DNA from: Roseovarius sp. ZX-A-9
GTDB lineage: Bacteria; Pseudomonadota; Alphaproteobacteria; Rhodobacterales; Rhodobacteraceae
NCBI RefSeq assembly: GCF_028369135.1
Contig: NZ_JAPWHW010000003.1
Coordinates: 186,001-250,000, forward strand
Direction: 5' to 3'
Length of the DNA stretch: 64,000 bases
Made by a program: the position numbers and the translations under genes. Under the pieces are notes generated by a model, which saw nothing but the letters and a program-made list of their open reading frames with translations, made no database searches and had not been told where the DNA came from. Position 1 is the first letter of the stretch; each line of letters starts with the position of its first letter. Shown here one piece after another: positions 20,841-30,034 of the stretch.

Positions 20841-20969
20841 TCTGCCGCCCATCACCAACACCCCGTCTGCCCATCTGGCCGCAGCGGGCCATTCCGACAG
20901 GATGAACCAGGCCAGCAGCGCGGCAAACGGCGCCTCGGCGGCGCTGCGCCTTACCTATCTCTCGCTGGC
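20841..20969 (-). pseudogene. Probable remnant of an EamA transporter C-terminus
   Basis: On the minus strand, bases 20945 down to about 20850 encode SAAEAPFAALLAWFILSEWP followed by a hydrophobic GVLVMGG stretch. This resembles the next-to-last and last helices of DMT/EamA exporters. An in-frame TAG (about 20957) interrupts it upstream and no further repeat is readable. It abuts the 3' end of the YtoQ-family gene. Confidence 0.4.
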
Positions 20970-21459
20970 CGGGGATTGTACGGTTCGTACGGTCAAACTG
21001 CCGGTTCTGACCCACCATGTCGAGGTCGCGGCACCCGCGGGCTGGTGGTGCCCCAGCCGACCTCTACTCAATATGCGGCGAATTTCCGTTCAGAGGTCAA
21101 TGCAACACATGCAGCGCTTTGCACGAGTGGCCGTTTTCAGTGCCCAGATCAGGAACCTGTAAAGCAAACCAAATTGTGACAAGGGCTCTTGGCACGAGAA
21201 CACCTGTCTATTTCTGGCAGCCCCGCCACTTCGTCATGCCGAGGCGCTGACGCCGTATATTCCAGGCCTGTGTGCTGACATGCATTTTGTCATGCACCTG
21301 CTGGCGAAAGTCCGAAGAATACATGTGATTCAAAGCTCACGGCTCAGCTAAATTGAAGCACCCTTGATTTGATCATCCCATTAATGCAAGCTTATGCATC
21401 GCCGGTGGTCCGCTTTGGGGCTGCCGTTTTTTAACGATTTTTCTGGGGGAAAATACGCA
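20970..21459. other. Gene-free AT-richer stretch
   Basis: No coding region, RNA gene or clear repeat is supported here. Base composition drops towards 21300-21459, before the VPLPA-CTERM gene, so the promoter of that gene probably lies in this part, but no convincing -35/-10 pair can be chosen by eye. Confidence 0.5.
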
Positions 21460-22119
21460 ATGAATTTACTTAGGCTTTTTGCCGTGGCAGGTGTTTGCGC
21501 GGGATTGGGGGCTGGTGCCTCTGCCGCTACAATCGGCGGGATTGATTTTCCCGATGGCCCGATATCATTCGCCGACTCCGTCGTAAGTTACAATCCGGGA
21601 GGCGGATTCCCTGGCACTGGGGGCTGTCAAGATACCAGCGAGGCTGTTGGTATTCCCAACTTCACTGGTGGGGACTGTGACGGGTACGTCTCACTGGGTC
21701 AGGGCGGGTCCATAGTGCTGCAGTTTACCGATAACGCGCTTACGACATCGGGCGACAGTAGCGCCGACCTTCACGTATTCGAAATTGGCGACGCCGTTGA
21801 GGCCATGCTCATCTCAATATCGACAAACACAGTTGACTGGATCGACCTGGGAAGACTCTCTGGTCAGCCGACGAGCATCGACATCGACGGGGTGACAGGT
21901 GTCGTAAGCGGCGCAGCCTACAGCTATGTCCGGATTATTGACGATCCCAATTCGGGGCCAAGTGGCGGCGTCTATTCAGGGGCTGACATCGACGCCGTTG
22001 GTGCCATCTCGTCCACTGCTCCCGTTACTCCTGTGCCACTACCGGCCACTGGTCTGATGCTTGTTGGAGCATTAGGTGCGCTCGCCTCTGCGAAGCGCCG
22101 CAAGCGTAAGCAAAGCTGA
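21460..22119 (+). CDS. VPLPA-CTERM sorting-domain surface protein, 219 aa
   Basis: Exported protein with a Sec signal peptide (MNLLRLFAVAGVCAGLGAGASA) and a C-terminal sorting signal: VPLPATGLMLVGALGALASA followed by a basic KRRKRKQS tail. That tripartite motif-helix-Arg/Lys tail is the VPLPA variant of PEP-CTERM, processed by an exosortase; no exosortase gene is in this window. The mature part is Gly/Ser/Asp-rich and beta-type, with two early Cys (GGCQDTS, GDCDGY). The ATG at 21460 follows GGGGA at 21446-21450; an upstream in-frame ATG at 21394 would spoil the signal peptide. Confidence 0.88.
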   Translation: MNLLRLFAVAGVCAGLGAGASAATIGGIDFPDGPISFADSVVSYNPGGGFPGTGGCQDTSEAVGIPNFTGGDCDGYVSLGQGGSIVLQFTDNALTTSGDSSADLHVFEIGDAVEAMLISISTNTVDWIDLGRLSGQPTSIDIDGVTGVVSGAAYSYVRIIDDPNSGPSGGVYSGADIDAVGAISSTAPVTPVPLPATGLMLVGALGALASAKRRKRKQS

Positions 22120-22136
22120 AACCAGCTCGGAAAAGA

Positions 22137-22174
22137 GTTTGCCAGGAGCATTGCGCTACTGGCAAACCCTTTTT
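22137..22174 (+). terminator. Intrinsic terminator after the VPLPA-CTERM gene
   Basis: GTTTGCCAG and CTGGCAAAC form a 9-bp perfect stem around a 13-base loop, followed by CCTTTTT. It lies 18 bases after the stop codon. Confidence 0.8.
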
Positions 22175-22496
22175 CTCCACAGCCAACAACTGGGGTTTAA
22201 TCAGGTTTCCATTCCCAAGATTACCCCGCCGCACTCAGGCATGTAACTGGCCCATATTTCAGCTTTGCTGACCGGACAAAATCCTCACGATTTTGTCGCC
22301 GGTGAAAACGGCTGCTACTGGTGCGGTTTATAAGGCAAGCCTTGATCAAACTGCATTTTGCGTCCGCTTCGTTCGCTGAGCAGACCTTATTGCAGACCGC
22401 AGCGAAGCTCCGCAAACCACCCCGAACCGGTTCATCGGCCAACTAATGCCAGTTACGATTTCCCGAGTCAGGGAAATCGCGAAAGCCCCTCGCCCT
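22175..22496. other. Gene-free stretch with two hairpins
   Basis: No gene is visible. ACCGG-ACAAAATC / GATTTTGT-cg-CCGGT (22271-22303) is a 13-bp stem with a two-base bulge. CGATTTCCC-gagtca-GGGAAATCG (22456-22479) is a perfect 9-bp stem located 18 bases beyond the minus-strand racemase stop, a possible weak terminator for that operon although no T-run follows. Confidence 0.5.
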
Positions 22497-23231
22497 TCAC
22501 AACCGATCAAACAGCGCCCCCGGATGCTGTGCCTCGCGCGTCAGCCCCAGGTCCTGCATCAGGGCAAACACCATCGCCTGATTGGACGTGACCACCGGCT
22601 TGCCCAGCGCGGCCTCGACGCGGGAAATGACCTCGACGCTCCGCATGTCGGTGCAGCTCAGCACGATGGCCTCGGCGTCCGGATGGTCGGCCGCAACCGC
22701 CAGCGCATAGACCTCGTCAGGCGTCAGTTCGCCCTGTCCATAATTGCTCAGCTCGCGACCGATATCGTGGCAATGCACGGTCTCGAACCCCGCGCCTGCC
22801 AGAAATGCCACCGCCTCGGTGTTGATCTGCCCCACATAGGGCGAAGCAAAGCCGATCCGGCGCACCCCCAGCGCGCCCAGCGCCCGCAGCAGCGCCCCTG
22901 CCGCCGTCAATGACAGCGCGCCCGATCCCGCCTTGATCCGCGCCGCCAGATCGCGGTCAAAACTGCGACCATGCGTCAGCGTGGCCGAAGTGCAGCCATA
23001 GAGCACGACCGCCGGGCGCACGCCTGCGATCATCGCCAGATCATGGCCGATATCCGAGGCCCCGAGCCCGGCCATCTGGTCGGATCCCGGCACCTTGTCC
23101 ACATCATAGCCGCCCAGCCGCTGAAAATGCATGGTGCAGCCTGCCGGGCAGAGCCGCATCATGTCCGGCTCCAGATTGGTGTTGGTGTAGGGCACCAACA
23201 CGCCGATCTTCGTCTTGCGGCTCTGGCTCAT
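22497..23231 (-). CDS. Asp/Glu racemase or maleate isomerase family protein
   Basis: 244-aa enzyme of the Asp/Glu/hydantoin racemase superfamily, closest in pattern to the maleate isomerase/arylmalonate decarboxylase branch (KIGVLVPYTNTNLEPDMM). It has both catalytic-type cysteines, C80 in YGCTSAT and C193 in LSCTDMRS. Arylmalonate decarboxylases keep only the second, so a two-base racemase or isomerase is more likely. It is the last gene of a four-gene unit and its ATG overlaps the aminotransferase stop (ATGA). Substrate unknown; context points to amino- or dicarboxylic acid breakdown. Confidence 0.85.
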   Translation of the reverse strand: MSQSRKTKIGVLVPYTNTNLEPDMMRLCPAGCTMHFQRLGGYDVDKVPGSDQMAGLGASDIGHDLAMIAGVRPAVVLYGCTSATLTHGRSFDRDLAARIKAGSGALSLTAAGALLRALGALGVRRIGFASPYVGQINTEAVAFLAGAGFETVHCHDIGRELSNYGQGELTPDEVYALAVAADHPDAEAIVLSCTDMRSVEVISRVEAALGKPVVTSNQAMVFALMQDLGLTREAQHPGALFDRL

Positions 23232-24298
23232 CGCCTGCCCTCCATGAAACGCTGCAATACATCGCAGAGCCGGGTCATCACCTCTGCCGGGCCGATGGTC
23301 GCGCGCAGGCAATGCGGCAGGCCGTAGCCTGCCATGCCGCGCAACAGCAGGCCCGCCGCGCGCAGGGCCGCATCTGCCTGCGCGGCTTCCTGTGCATCCT
23401 GAAACGGGATCAGGATGAAATTGGTGTGGCTGTGCGGGACCCCCAGCCCGATCGCGCGCAGTCGTGCGGCCGCCCCGTCGCGCAGCGCCGCCGTGCGCAC
23501 CACCACATCGCGCATATAAGCAGGGTCGCGCAGTGCGGCGGCGGCCATCGCCTGCGCCACGCCCGAAACATTGTTGGGGTTCATCAACTTGCGCATCTGT
23601 ACTGCCACGCCGGACGGGAACAGCCCCCAGCCGACCCGGCACCCGGCCAGACCGTAAGCCTTGGACAGGGTGCGGATGACGGCAGTATCGCCGCGCGCCA
23701 CCAGCGCAAAAACACCGGCAGGATCCTGCGGGTCGAACTCGGCATAGGCCTGATCGACGATCAGCAGGATGTCGTCCCGCAATGTCTCGCGCAGGCGGAT
23801 CAGTTCGGCCCCCGGCAGGCGCGTGCCGGTCGGATTGCCGGGATTGCAGACAAACACGATTTTCGTCGCAGGCGTGACCGCCTCAAGCAGGAGTGTCACC
23901 GAGACGGTAAAATCCGGCTCCGGCACGGCCACGAAATCCGCCCCTGCCTGAGCGGCTGCGGTGCGGGCAAAGAGATAGCCATATGCCGTGCCCAGAACGG
24001 CGTCACCCGGCCCGGCAAAGGCGCGGATCAGGCAGCCGATCAGTTCCATCGAGCCCGCGCCGCACAGGATGTCGCCCGGCGGCAAATCATGCGCCCCGGT
24101 GATCGCCGCACGCAGGTCGGCCCAATCGGGATCGGGATAGAGCGGCGCGGCACGCAGCGCGGCCTTGCCCGCCGCGATGGCCTGCGGGCTGGGGGCAAAG
24201 GCGTTCTCGTTCTGGGCCAGTGAGGTCATACCTGCCCCGCCTGTGTCGGCCAGCGTGTAGGCAGCCATGGCCTGCACGTTTTCGACCGCCCGGATCAT
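23228..24298 (-). CDS. PLP-dependent aminotransferase, HisC-like
   Basis: 356-aa fold-type I aminotransferase of the histidinol-phosphate family. Seen: YPDPDWADLRAAI, CGAGSMELIGCL (PLP phosphate region), CNPGNPTGT, DQAYAEF, and the PLP lysine K213 in TLSKAYGLAGCRVGW. Its place between hydantoinase subunits and a racemase argues for a catabolic rather than histidine-biosynthetic role. The start ATG overlaps the hyuB stop as ATGA, and the stop overlaps the racemase ATG the same way. Confidence 0.88.
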   Translation of the reverse strand: MIRAVENVQAMAAYTLADTGGAGMTSLAQNENAFAPSPQAIAAGKAALRAAPLYPDPDWADLRAAITGAHDLPPGDILCGAGSMELIGCLIRAFAGPGDAVLGTAYGYLFARTAAAQAGADFVAVPEPDFTVSVTLLLEAVTPATKIVFVCNPGNPTGTRLPGAELIRLRETLRDDILLIVDQAYAEFDPQDPAGVFALVARGDTAVIRTLSKAYGLAGCRVGWGLFPSGVAVQMRKLMNPNNVSGVAQAMAAAALRDPAYMRDVVVRTAALRDGAAARLRAIGLGVPHSHTNFILIPFQDAQEAAQADAALRAAGLLLRGMAGYGLPHCLRATIGPAEVMTRLCDVLQRFMEGRR

Positions 24299-25944
24299 GG
24301 CGTGCCTCCATAGGCTTTCGCGCCCTCGTTGGTGACGATACCACGCGCCAAGTCGCGAGCCAGCGCCGCAGGGTCGCGCGCGGCGGGCGGGCCGAAACCG
24401 CCGCCGCCCGGTGTGTCAAAAATCAGACGCTCGCCGGGGGCGACGCGCAGCTCTCCCTTGCCGGGAATGTCATCTGCGCGCCCCGTCACCTGCACCCGCC
24501 CCGGCAGCCCCGGCAGACCGCCCGCACGGCCCCGCGCGGGGTTCTTCAGCCGCTCCAGCGACAGAAACACCAGAAACGGCGCGTCAATCGCCGATGTCAT
24601 TTCGATCCGCTGGCCCAGACCGCCGCGATACTGTCCCGCACCACCACTATCGGCGCGCAATTCGCGCCGCCAGATGGTGACAGGTGCCACCGCTTCTGTG
24701 ATTTCCACCTGACTGCCATAGACGCCCGAGGGATAGGCAGTGGCCGACAGGCCGTCCGCTCCGGGCCGCGCACCGGTACCGCCATTGTGCACCAACTCGA
24801 CGGCAAACTCGCGCCCGCCTGTCCGCGCGCCTTCTGCCGTGTGGCGCAAGGGCAGATCGAACATGCAGGATGCCCCCTCTGCCGGGACGCGATCAGGCAA
24901 CGCCTGATAGAGGCAGCCCAGCACCAAATCAGGCGTCATCTGCCCCAACGTGTGCCGCATCGCCACTGGTGCGGGGTGTTGAGCGTTCAGGATACAGCCC
25001 GGCGGCCCGCTGACCGTGAACGGCGCGAGCGACCCCGCATTGTTGGGGATGTCGTGCCCGATGATGCAGCGCATCGCAAAGACCGCATAGGCGGTTGCGT
25101 AATTCAGCGGCACGTTGATCCCCTTGGACGAGCAGCTGGAGGTGCCGGTGAAGTCCAGATGCAACGCATCGTCGGTGACGGTCAGGGTCCCGTGCAGTTC
25201 GATCTCGGCCTCGTAGCCGTCGACGCGCAGCATGTTGGTGTAGACCCCGTTGGGCACCTCGCCGATTGCCGCGACCGTGCCGCGCCGTGACGTGTCGATG
25301 ATGAAATCCGACAACACGCCCAGATCATCCAGCCCAAAGTCGTCCATCATGCCGACCAGCCGCGCCACGCCCGCTTCGCAGCAAGCGATCAGCGCATAGA
25401 TATCGCCCTCGTTCGCCGTCGGTTCGCGGCTGTTGGCGCGCACGATATCCATCAGCAGGGCGTTGATCTCGCCCGCGTCCACCAGCTTGCAAGGCGGGAT
25501 TAAAAGCCCCTCGTCATAGATGTCCGACCCTTCCGGCCCCATGCCCAGCCCGCCGAGGTCCACCAGGTGCGATGTGCAGGCGGTAAAGCCAACCACGCGC
25601 CCGCCCCGGAACGCGGGCATCAGCAACAGGAAATCGTTCAGATGCCCCGAGGCCATCCAGGGATCGTTGGTCATGTAGATATCGCCCGGGCGCATGGTCT
25701 GAACCCCGAACCGCTCGCGCAGGGACAGCACTGCCTCGGCCATCGTATTGATATGGCCAGGCGTGCCGGTCACGGCCTGCGCCATCATCCGGCCCTGAAG
25801 GTCGAAGATGCCTGCAGAAATGTCGCCGCACTCGCGCACGATCGGGCTGAAGGCGGCTCGGATCAGGGTCTGGCCCTGTTCCTCGACCACCGCCAGCAGG
25901 CGGTTCCACATGACTTGCAGGCGGGCCGGGCTGTGATCGGTCAT
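24295..25944 (-). CDS. hyuB: Hydantoinase/oxoprolinase B subunit
   Basis: 549-aa protein of the HyuB family, which with HyuA forms ATP-dependent hydantoinase, 5-oxoprolinase or acetone-carboxylase-like enzymes. Seen: the N-terminal RLLAVVEEQGQTLIRAAFSPIVRE, RECGDISAGIFD, GDIYMTNDPWMASGHLNDF, and the C-terminal Gly-rich PGGGGFGPP. The start ATG at 25944 overlaps the hyuA stop (ATGA). Substrate cannot be told from sequence; hydantoins or other cyclic amides are typical. Confidence 0.9.
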   Translation of the reverse strand: MTDHSPARLQVMWNRLLAVVEEQGQTLIRAAFSPIVRECGDISAGIFDLQGRMMAQAVTGTPGHINTMAEAVLSLRERFGVQTMRPGDIYMTNDPWMASGHLNDFLLLMPAFRGGRVVGFTACTSHLVDLGGLGMGPEGSDIYDEGLLIPPCKLVDAGEINALLMDIVRANSREPTANEGDIYALIACCEAGVARLVGMMDDFGLDDLGVLSDFIIDTSRRGTVAAIGEVPNGVYTNMLRVDGYEAEIELHGTLTVTDDALHLDFTGTSSCSSKGINVPLNYATAYAVFAMRCIIGHDIPNNAGSLAPFTVSGPPGCILNAQHPAPVAMRHTLGQMTPDLVLGCLYQALPDRVPAEGASCMFDLPLRHTAEGARTGGREFAVELVHNGGTGARPGADGLSATAYPSGVYGSQVEITEAVAPVTIWRRELRADSGGAGQYRGGLGQRIEMTSAIDAPFLVFLSLERLKNPARGRAGGLPGLPGRVQVTGRADDIPGKGELRVAPGERLIFDTPGGGGFGPPAARDPAALARDLARGIVTNEGAKAYGGTP

Positions 25945-28040
25945 GGGTTTGCTCCGTGGTTCTGCCGTTCCAGCACCAGATTGCCGGACCCATCGACGCA
26001 ACAGATGAAATCGCGGCTGACCAGCGTCGTGGTCTGCGGCTCGGTGATCAGGGCTGGGCCGGTGATCCGGTCGCCGGGGGCCAGCGTGGCGCGTTCGTTG
26101 ACCTGCGCCTGTTGCGGGCTGCCATCCACGTCGCAGATGATCGGCACATGGGTGTCGCCCGCGCGATCACGGGGCGCGGCGGCGGAGGGCCTGCCGGGCA
26201 CCGTGTCGGAAACTGTGCTGACCGCCACCGACCAGTTCAATATCTCGATCTGCATGCCCGGCACGGGGCGGGAAAACTGCACCCTGTAGGCCGCTTCGAA
26301 CGCCTCTTGCAGGCCGGGGATATCGTCTGCGTCCAGCGCCCGGACCGGCAAGGCGATCTCGATCTCGTGCCCTTGCCCGTGATACCGCATGAACGCCGCG
26401 CGCCGCAGTTCCAGCGGCCCTGTCGGCGCGCCCAGCCGGACGAGCGCGCGGGCCTCGGCGCTCATCGCATCCAAGAGGGTATTGAGCCCCGCCAGATCGA
26501 GGCTTTCGAGCAGCGCATAGTGGCTGCGCACGATCTCGAAGGCCACCGGCGCAAAGAGGAACCCGACCGCCGATCCGACGCTTGGATTGGGTGGCACCAC
26601 CACACGGGTGATCCCGGCGCTGCGTGCCACACGAGTGGCGTGCAGCGGACCGTTGCCACCAAAGGCAATCATCGTACGCGCGCCCAGATCCTTGCCGGAC
26701 TCGACCGCGTGCATACGCCCGGCGCTTGCCATGCTTTCGTCCACGATCCGGCTGACACCGTCCGCCGCATCGCCAGCCTCCAGCCCCAGCGCGCTGCCGA
26801 TCTCTGCCGTCAGTGCTGCCTCGGCTGCATGGCGGTCAATCTGGAACCTGCCTTCGGCAAAGTTCTCGGGCCGGATGTAACCCAGTGCGATATCGGCATC
26901 CGTCACCGTCGCATGCGTCCCGCCATTGCCGTAAGCGGCCGGTCCCGGCTCGGATCCGGCGCTTTGCGGTCCCACGGTCAACCGCCCCAACCGATCCACC
27001 GCCGCGATCGACCCGCCGCCCGCCCCGATCTCGATCATCTCGATCACCGGGATGCGCACGGGCATGCCGCTGCCCTTGATGAAGCGCGCCGCGCGCGCGA
27101 TTTCAAACTGGCGCGCGGTTTGCGGGCGGGCACCGTCGATCAGGCACAGCTTGGCCGTGGTTCCGCCCATATCGAATGACAACACCTCGTCCAGACCGGC
27201 CTCTGCCGCGATCCTTGCGGCCAGAATGGCGCCACCTGCCGGGCCCGATTCCACCAGCCGGATGGGAAAGCGCATCGCCGTCTGGATCGTCGTCATGCCG
27301 CCCCCCGCCGTCATCATCAGTACCGGGCAGCGCACGCCTGCCTGCGCGAAACTCTGGCGGAACCCGTCGAGATACCGGCACATCAGCGGCTGGATATACG
27401 CGTTCGCGACGGTGGTGCAAAGCCGGTCGAACTCGCGCGCTTCGGGGCTGACTTCGGAACTCAGAGAGATCGACAGGTCAGGCAATGCCGCCTGCACCGC
27501 ATCGCGCAATGCCAGCTCGTGGGCGGGGTTGGCATAGGCGTGCATCAGGCAGATCGCCAGAGCGTCGACCCCGGCGGCCCGCAGGCTTTCGATCACGCCG
27601 CCAACCGATGCCGGATCAAGCGCGGTCAGCGCCCGGCCAGCGGCATCCATCCGCTCGGTTACGGTAAAACTCAGGTCGCGCGGCACCAGCAGATCGGGCT
27701 TTTCCAGCATGATGTCATACTGGTCGTAGCGCCGCTCGTAGGCGATTTCCAAAATGTCGCGAAACCCCTCGGTGGTGACCGTCGCCACCTTGGCCCCGCG
27801 CCGCTCGATCAGCGCATTGGTTGCCAGCGTCGTACCATGCACGAACCCCGTCACCTGGTCGAAGGCGCGCCCGGCCTGCTCCAGAGCGCGCGCCGCCCCG
27901 GAAAGTGCTGCTTGGGATGGATCGGCATGGGTCGTCAGCGTTTTGGTGGAGGCAAGGATATCGCCTGCGCCCTCCATCAAAACGGTGTCGGTAAACGTGC
28001 CGCCAATATCTATGGCAAGGCGCAGAGGCGGGTTTGTCAT
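25941..28040 (-). CDS. hyuA: Hydantoinase/oxoprolinase A subunit
   Basis: 699-aa ATPase subunit of the HyuA family. Seen: the N-terminal phosphate-binding motif AIDIGGTFTDTVL typical of the actin-like ATPase fold, FVHGTTLATNALIER, MTAGGGMTT, VESGPAGGAI, SFDMGGTTAKLCLID and EIGAGGGSIA. It leads the four-gene minus-strand operon hyuA-hyuB-aminotransferase-racemase, all joined by 4-base overlaps. No regulator gene is adjacent. Roughly 390 bases of non-coding DNA separate it from the divergent mscL. Confidence 0.9.
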   Translation of the reverse strand: MTNPPLRLAIDIGGTFTDTVLMEGAGDILASTKTLTTHADPSQAALSGAARALEQAGRAFDQVTGFVHGTTLATNALIERRGAKVATVTTEGFRDILEIAYERRYDQYDIMLEKPDLLVPRDLSFTVTERMDAAGRALTALDPASVGGVIESLRAAGVDALAICLMHAYANPAHELALRDAVQAALPDLSISLSSEVSPEAREFDRLCTTVANAYIQPLMCRYLDGFRQSFAQAGVRCPVLMMTAGGGMTTIQTAMRFPIRLVESGPAGGAILAARIAAEAGLDEVLSFDMGGTTAKLCLIDGARPQTARQFEIARAARFIKGSGMPVRIPVIEMIEIGAGGGSIAAVDRLGRLTVGPQSAGSEPGPAAYGNGGTHATVTDADIALGYIRPENFAEGRFQIDRHAAEAALTAEIGSALGLEAGDAADGVSRIVDESMASAGRMHAVESGKDLGARTMIAFGGNGPLHATRVARSAGITRVVVPPNPSVGSAVGFLFAPVAFEIVRSHYALLESLDLAGLNTLLDAMSAEARALVRLGAPTGPLELRRAAFMRYHGQGHEIEIALPVRALDADDIPGLQEAFEAAYRVQFSRPVPGMQIEILNWSVAVSTVSDTVPGRPSAAAPRDRAGDTHVPIICDVDGSPQQAQVNERATLAPGDRITGPALITEPQTTTLVSRDFICCVDGSGNLVLERQNHGANP

Positions 28041-28433
28041 GGGGCAGGTCCGTCAGGTGGGGCAAAAAGGGCAAGCATCACGCACAAGCGCGGCAGGCCC
28101 TATTCAGGCACCACGTCGGATTTCAGCGCCCGCCGGTCAGTACGGGCCAGATGAAAACGGCTGTCCATGCGGTCAGATTATCCCAGGGACGGCCCACGTC
28201 TGCCGCGTTTCGACGGCTCTTGGCACAAAAACGACCTGACCCGTTTGGCCAGTGGTCACAGCGTATGAAATGCCTCGCGCTTCTTTTCTCGCTCGCGCGA
28301 CCGGGTTACGCTGCGTCACACGGGAAAACCCACCGTGCTTTCCCATGCGAACCTGAGCAAAATTAAGGCATACACATTCAACCGTGCGCTTCGAATCGGT
28401 GGTGCGGGCCAGAAACGCAAAAAAGGGACAGAC
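28041..28433. other. Divergent non-coding region between hyuA and mscL
   Basis: No gene, clear repeat or RNA is seen. It must contain the promoter of the hyu operon (minus) and of mscL (plus). The part nearest mscL is AT-richer, but no confident promoter boxes can be assigned. Confidence 0.5.
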
Positions 28434-28844
28434 ATGATCAAGGAATTCAAAGATTTTATCGCCAAAGGCAATGTCATGGACATGGCCGTGGGTATCATCA
28501 TCGGCGCGGCCTTCACCGCTATCGTCAGCTCGCTCGTGGCTGATCTTATCAACCCGATCATCGGCCTCTTCATGGGCGGTGTCGACTTTACCGAGCTCTT
28601 CTTCGTCCTGGGCGGCGGCGATTACGCGACCCTTGCCCAAGCCGAAGAGGCAGGCGCAGCGGTCTTTGCGGTTGGCCGGTTCATCATGGCCGTGATCAAC
28701 TTCCTGATCATCGCCTTCGTGGTTTTCATGCTGGTCAAGGCAGTTAACAGTGCCAAGCGTACGGAAGAGGCGGAGCCCGCACCGGCACCCGGCCCGTCCG
28801 AGCTTGATATCCTGATGGAAATCCGCGACTCGCTGAAAAAGTAA
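28434..28844 (+). CDS. mscL: Large-conductance mechanosensitive channel MscL
   Basis: 136-aa pore-forming membrane protein that opens on membrane stretch and releases solutes in hypo-osmotic shock. Seen: N-terminal amphipathic [35 protein letters not shown] covering TM1, the periplasmic loop with [12 protein letters not shown]2 ([23 protein letters not shown]), and a charged C-terminal helix ([13 protein letters not shown]). The ATG at 28434 matches the conserved N-terminus. A strong terminator follows, and the next gene is also a mechanosensitive channel. Confidence 0.96.
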   Translation: MIKEFKDFIAKGNVMDMAVGIIIGAAFTAIVSSLVADLINPIIGLFMGGVDFTELFFVLGGGDYATLAQAEEAGAAVFAVGRFIMAVINFLIIAFVVFMLVKAVNSAKRTEEAEPAPAPGPSELDILMEIRDSLKK

Positions 28845-28865
28845 CGTCCATCGCACCGCATCACG

Positions 28866-28893
28866 AGGCCCGGGGGGAACCCCGGGCCTTTTT
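28866..28893 (+). terminator. Intrinsic terminator after mscL
   Basis: AGGCCCGGGG and CCCCGGGCCT make a perfect 10-bp stem with loop GGAA, followed by a run of T's (28889-28893). It begins 22 bases after the mscL stop. Confidence 0.9.
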
Positions 28894-28961
28894 CATGCGT
28901 TGCGGGTAAAACCCGCCGTAGTACGATGGCGGGATAAGGAACATAGGGACAGCGCGTAACA

Positions 28962-29768
28962 ATGGAAGAATTCTTTGAGGAAGCGGCGCTTTATGGCCCG
29001 CTGGTGATCAACGCGGTCAAGGCACTGATCGTCCTTGTCATCGGCTGGATCGTCGCGGGCCTGATCGGGCGTTTCGTGCGCCGCCAGGTCAACAGCCACG
29101 AACGCATCGATCAGATGCTGGGCAACTTTGCCGCCACGGTGATCACATGGGTCGTCCGCCTGATGGTGCTGATGGCCGTGCTGGGCCTGTTCGGCATCGA
29201 GGCGACCAGCCTTGTCGCTGTGATGGGCGCGGCCACGCTGGCCATCGGCATGGCGTTGCAGGGAACACTGTCTGATCTGGCGGCGGGGATCATGCTGGTG
29301 GTCTTTCAGCCTTACAAACAGGGACAGTTTGTGGATATCGGCGGCACCGGCGGCACCGTGAAGGAGGTCACGTTGTTCTTTACCGAACTGACGACCCCCG
29401 ACAACGTGCAGATCATCGTGCCGAACGGACGGGCCTGGGGGTCGGTGATCACCAATTACTCACATCACCAGACCCGCCGCCTAGATCTGACCTTCGGTAT
29501 CGACTACGACGACAGTGCGGACAAGGCGATGCAGATCATCTTGGACCATGCGCGGGCCGAGGACCGCATTCACTCCGATCCCGAACCCTGGGTGCGGGTG
29601 ACGAATCTCGGCGACAGTTCGGTCGACATAACCGCACGGCTATGGTGCGACGCGGCTGAGTACTGGGACCTGAAATTCGGGCTGACCAAACAGATCAAGG
29701 AAGCCTTTGACGCGGGCGGCATCTCGATCCCCTATCCGCATCAGATGAACGTCACAAAGGAAGGTTGA
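28962..29768 (+). CDS. MscS-type small-conductance mechanosensitive channel
   Basis: 268-aa inner-membrane channel of the MscS family. Seen: TM1 (GPLVINAVKALIVLVIGWIVAGLIG), TM2, the pore helix TM3 with glycine-alanine packing (AVMGAATLAIGMALQGTLSDLAAGIML), then the cytoplasmic beta domain (GQFVDIGGTGGTVKEVTLFFTELTTPDNVQIIVPNG) and a C-terminal alpha/beta domain. Length is close to E. coli MscS (286 aa). It is transcribed separately from mscL because a terminator lies between them. Confidence 0.93.
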   Translation: MEEFFEEAALYGPLVINAVKALIVLVIGWIVAGLIGRFVRRQVNSHERIDQMLGNFAATVITWVVRLMVLMAVLGLFGIEATSLVAVMGAATLAIGMALQGTLSDLAAGIMLVVFQPYKQGQFVDIGGTGGTVKEVTLFFTELTTPDNVQIIVPNGRAWGSVITNYSHHQTRRLDLTFGIDYDDSADKAMQIILDHARAEDRIHSDPEPWVRVTNLGDSSVDITARLWCDAAEYWDLKFGLTKQIKEAFDAGGISIPYPHQMNVTKEG

Positions 29769-30034
29769 GGGTCAGCACCGGGTGCCGTGAACTCCAGACG
29801 TTTCGGAAATCCGCAGACAGCACCCGCTTCCCGTGGCCAGGCCCCGGCGTGAGCGGTATCCGCGCTGCGAAGCTTGGCGCGGGATACAGCCATTGTCCGC
29901 TCCAAGCCCTTGCGGACGAAAGTTGCTGCCATGCAAATTGAAACGGAGCAGCTTGAAGCGGATAGCTGAACAGTTCATTCAGGTCATGTCGATCATCAGT
30001 TCGTCAAAAGCAGCCAAACTTCGAGGGAACCAAG
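29769..30034. other. Gap before the metallo-hydrolase gene
   Basis: No gene is supported. The right part (from about 29930) turns AT-richer, in step with the metallo-hydrolase gene that follows, so this may be one edge of a transferred segment. Confidence 0.4.

Noticed and set aside
24220..25290. Plus-strand frame opposite hyuB
   Set aside because: Shadow of the hyuB codon pattern; hyuB shows clear family motifs on the minus strand.
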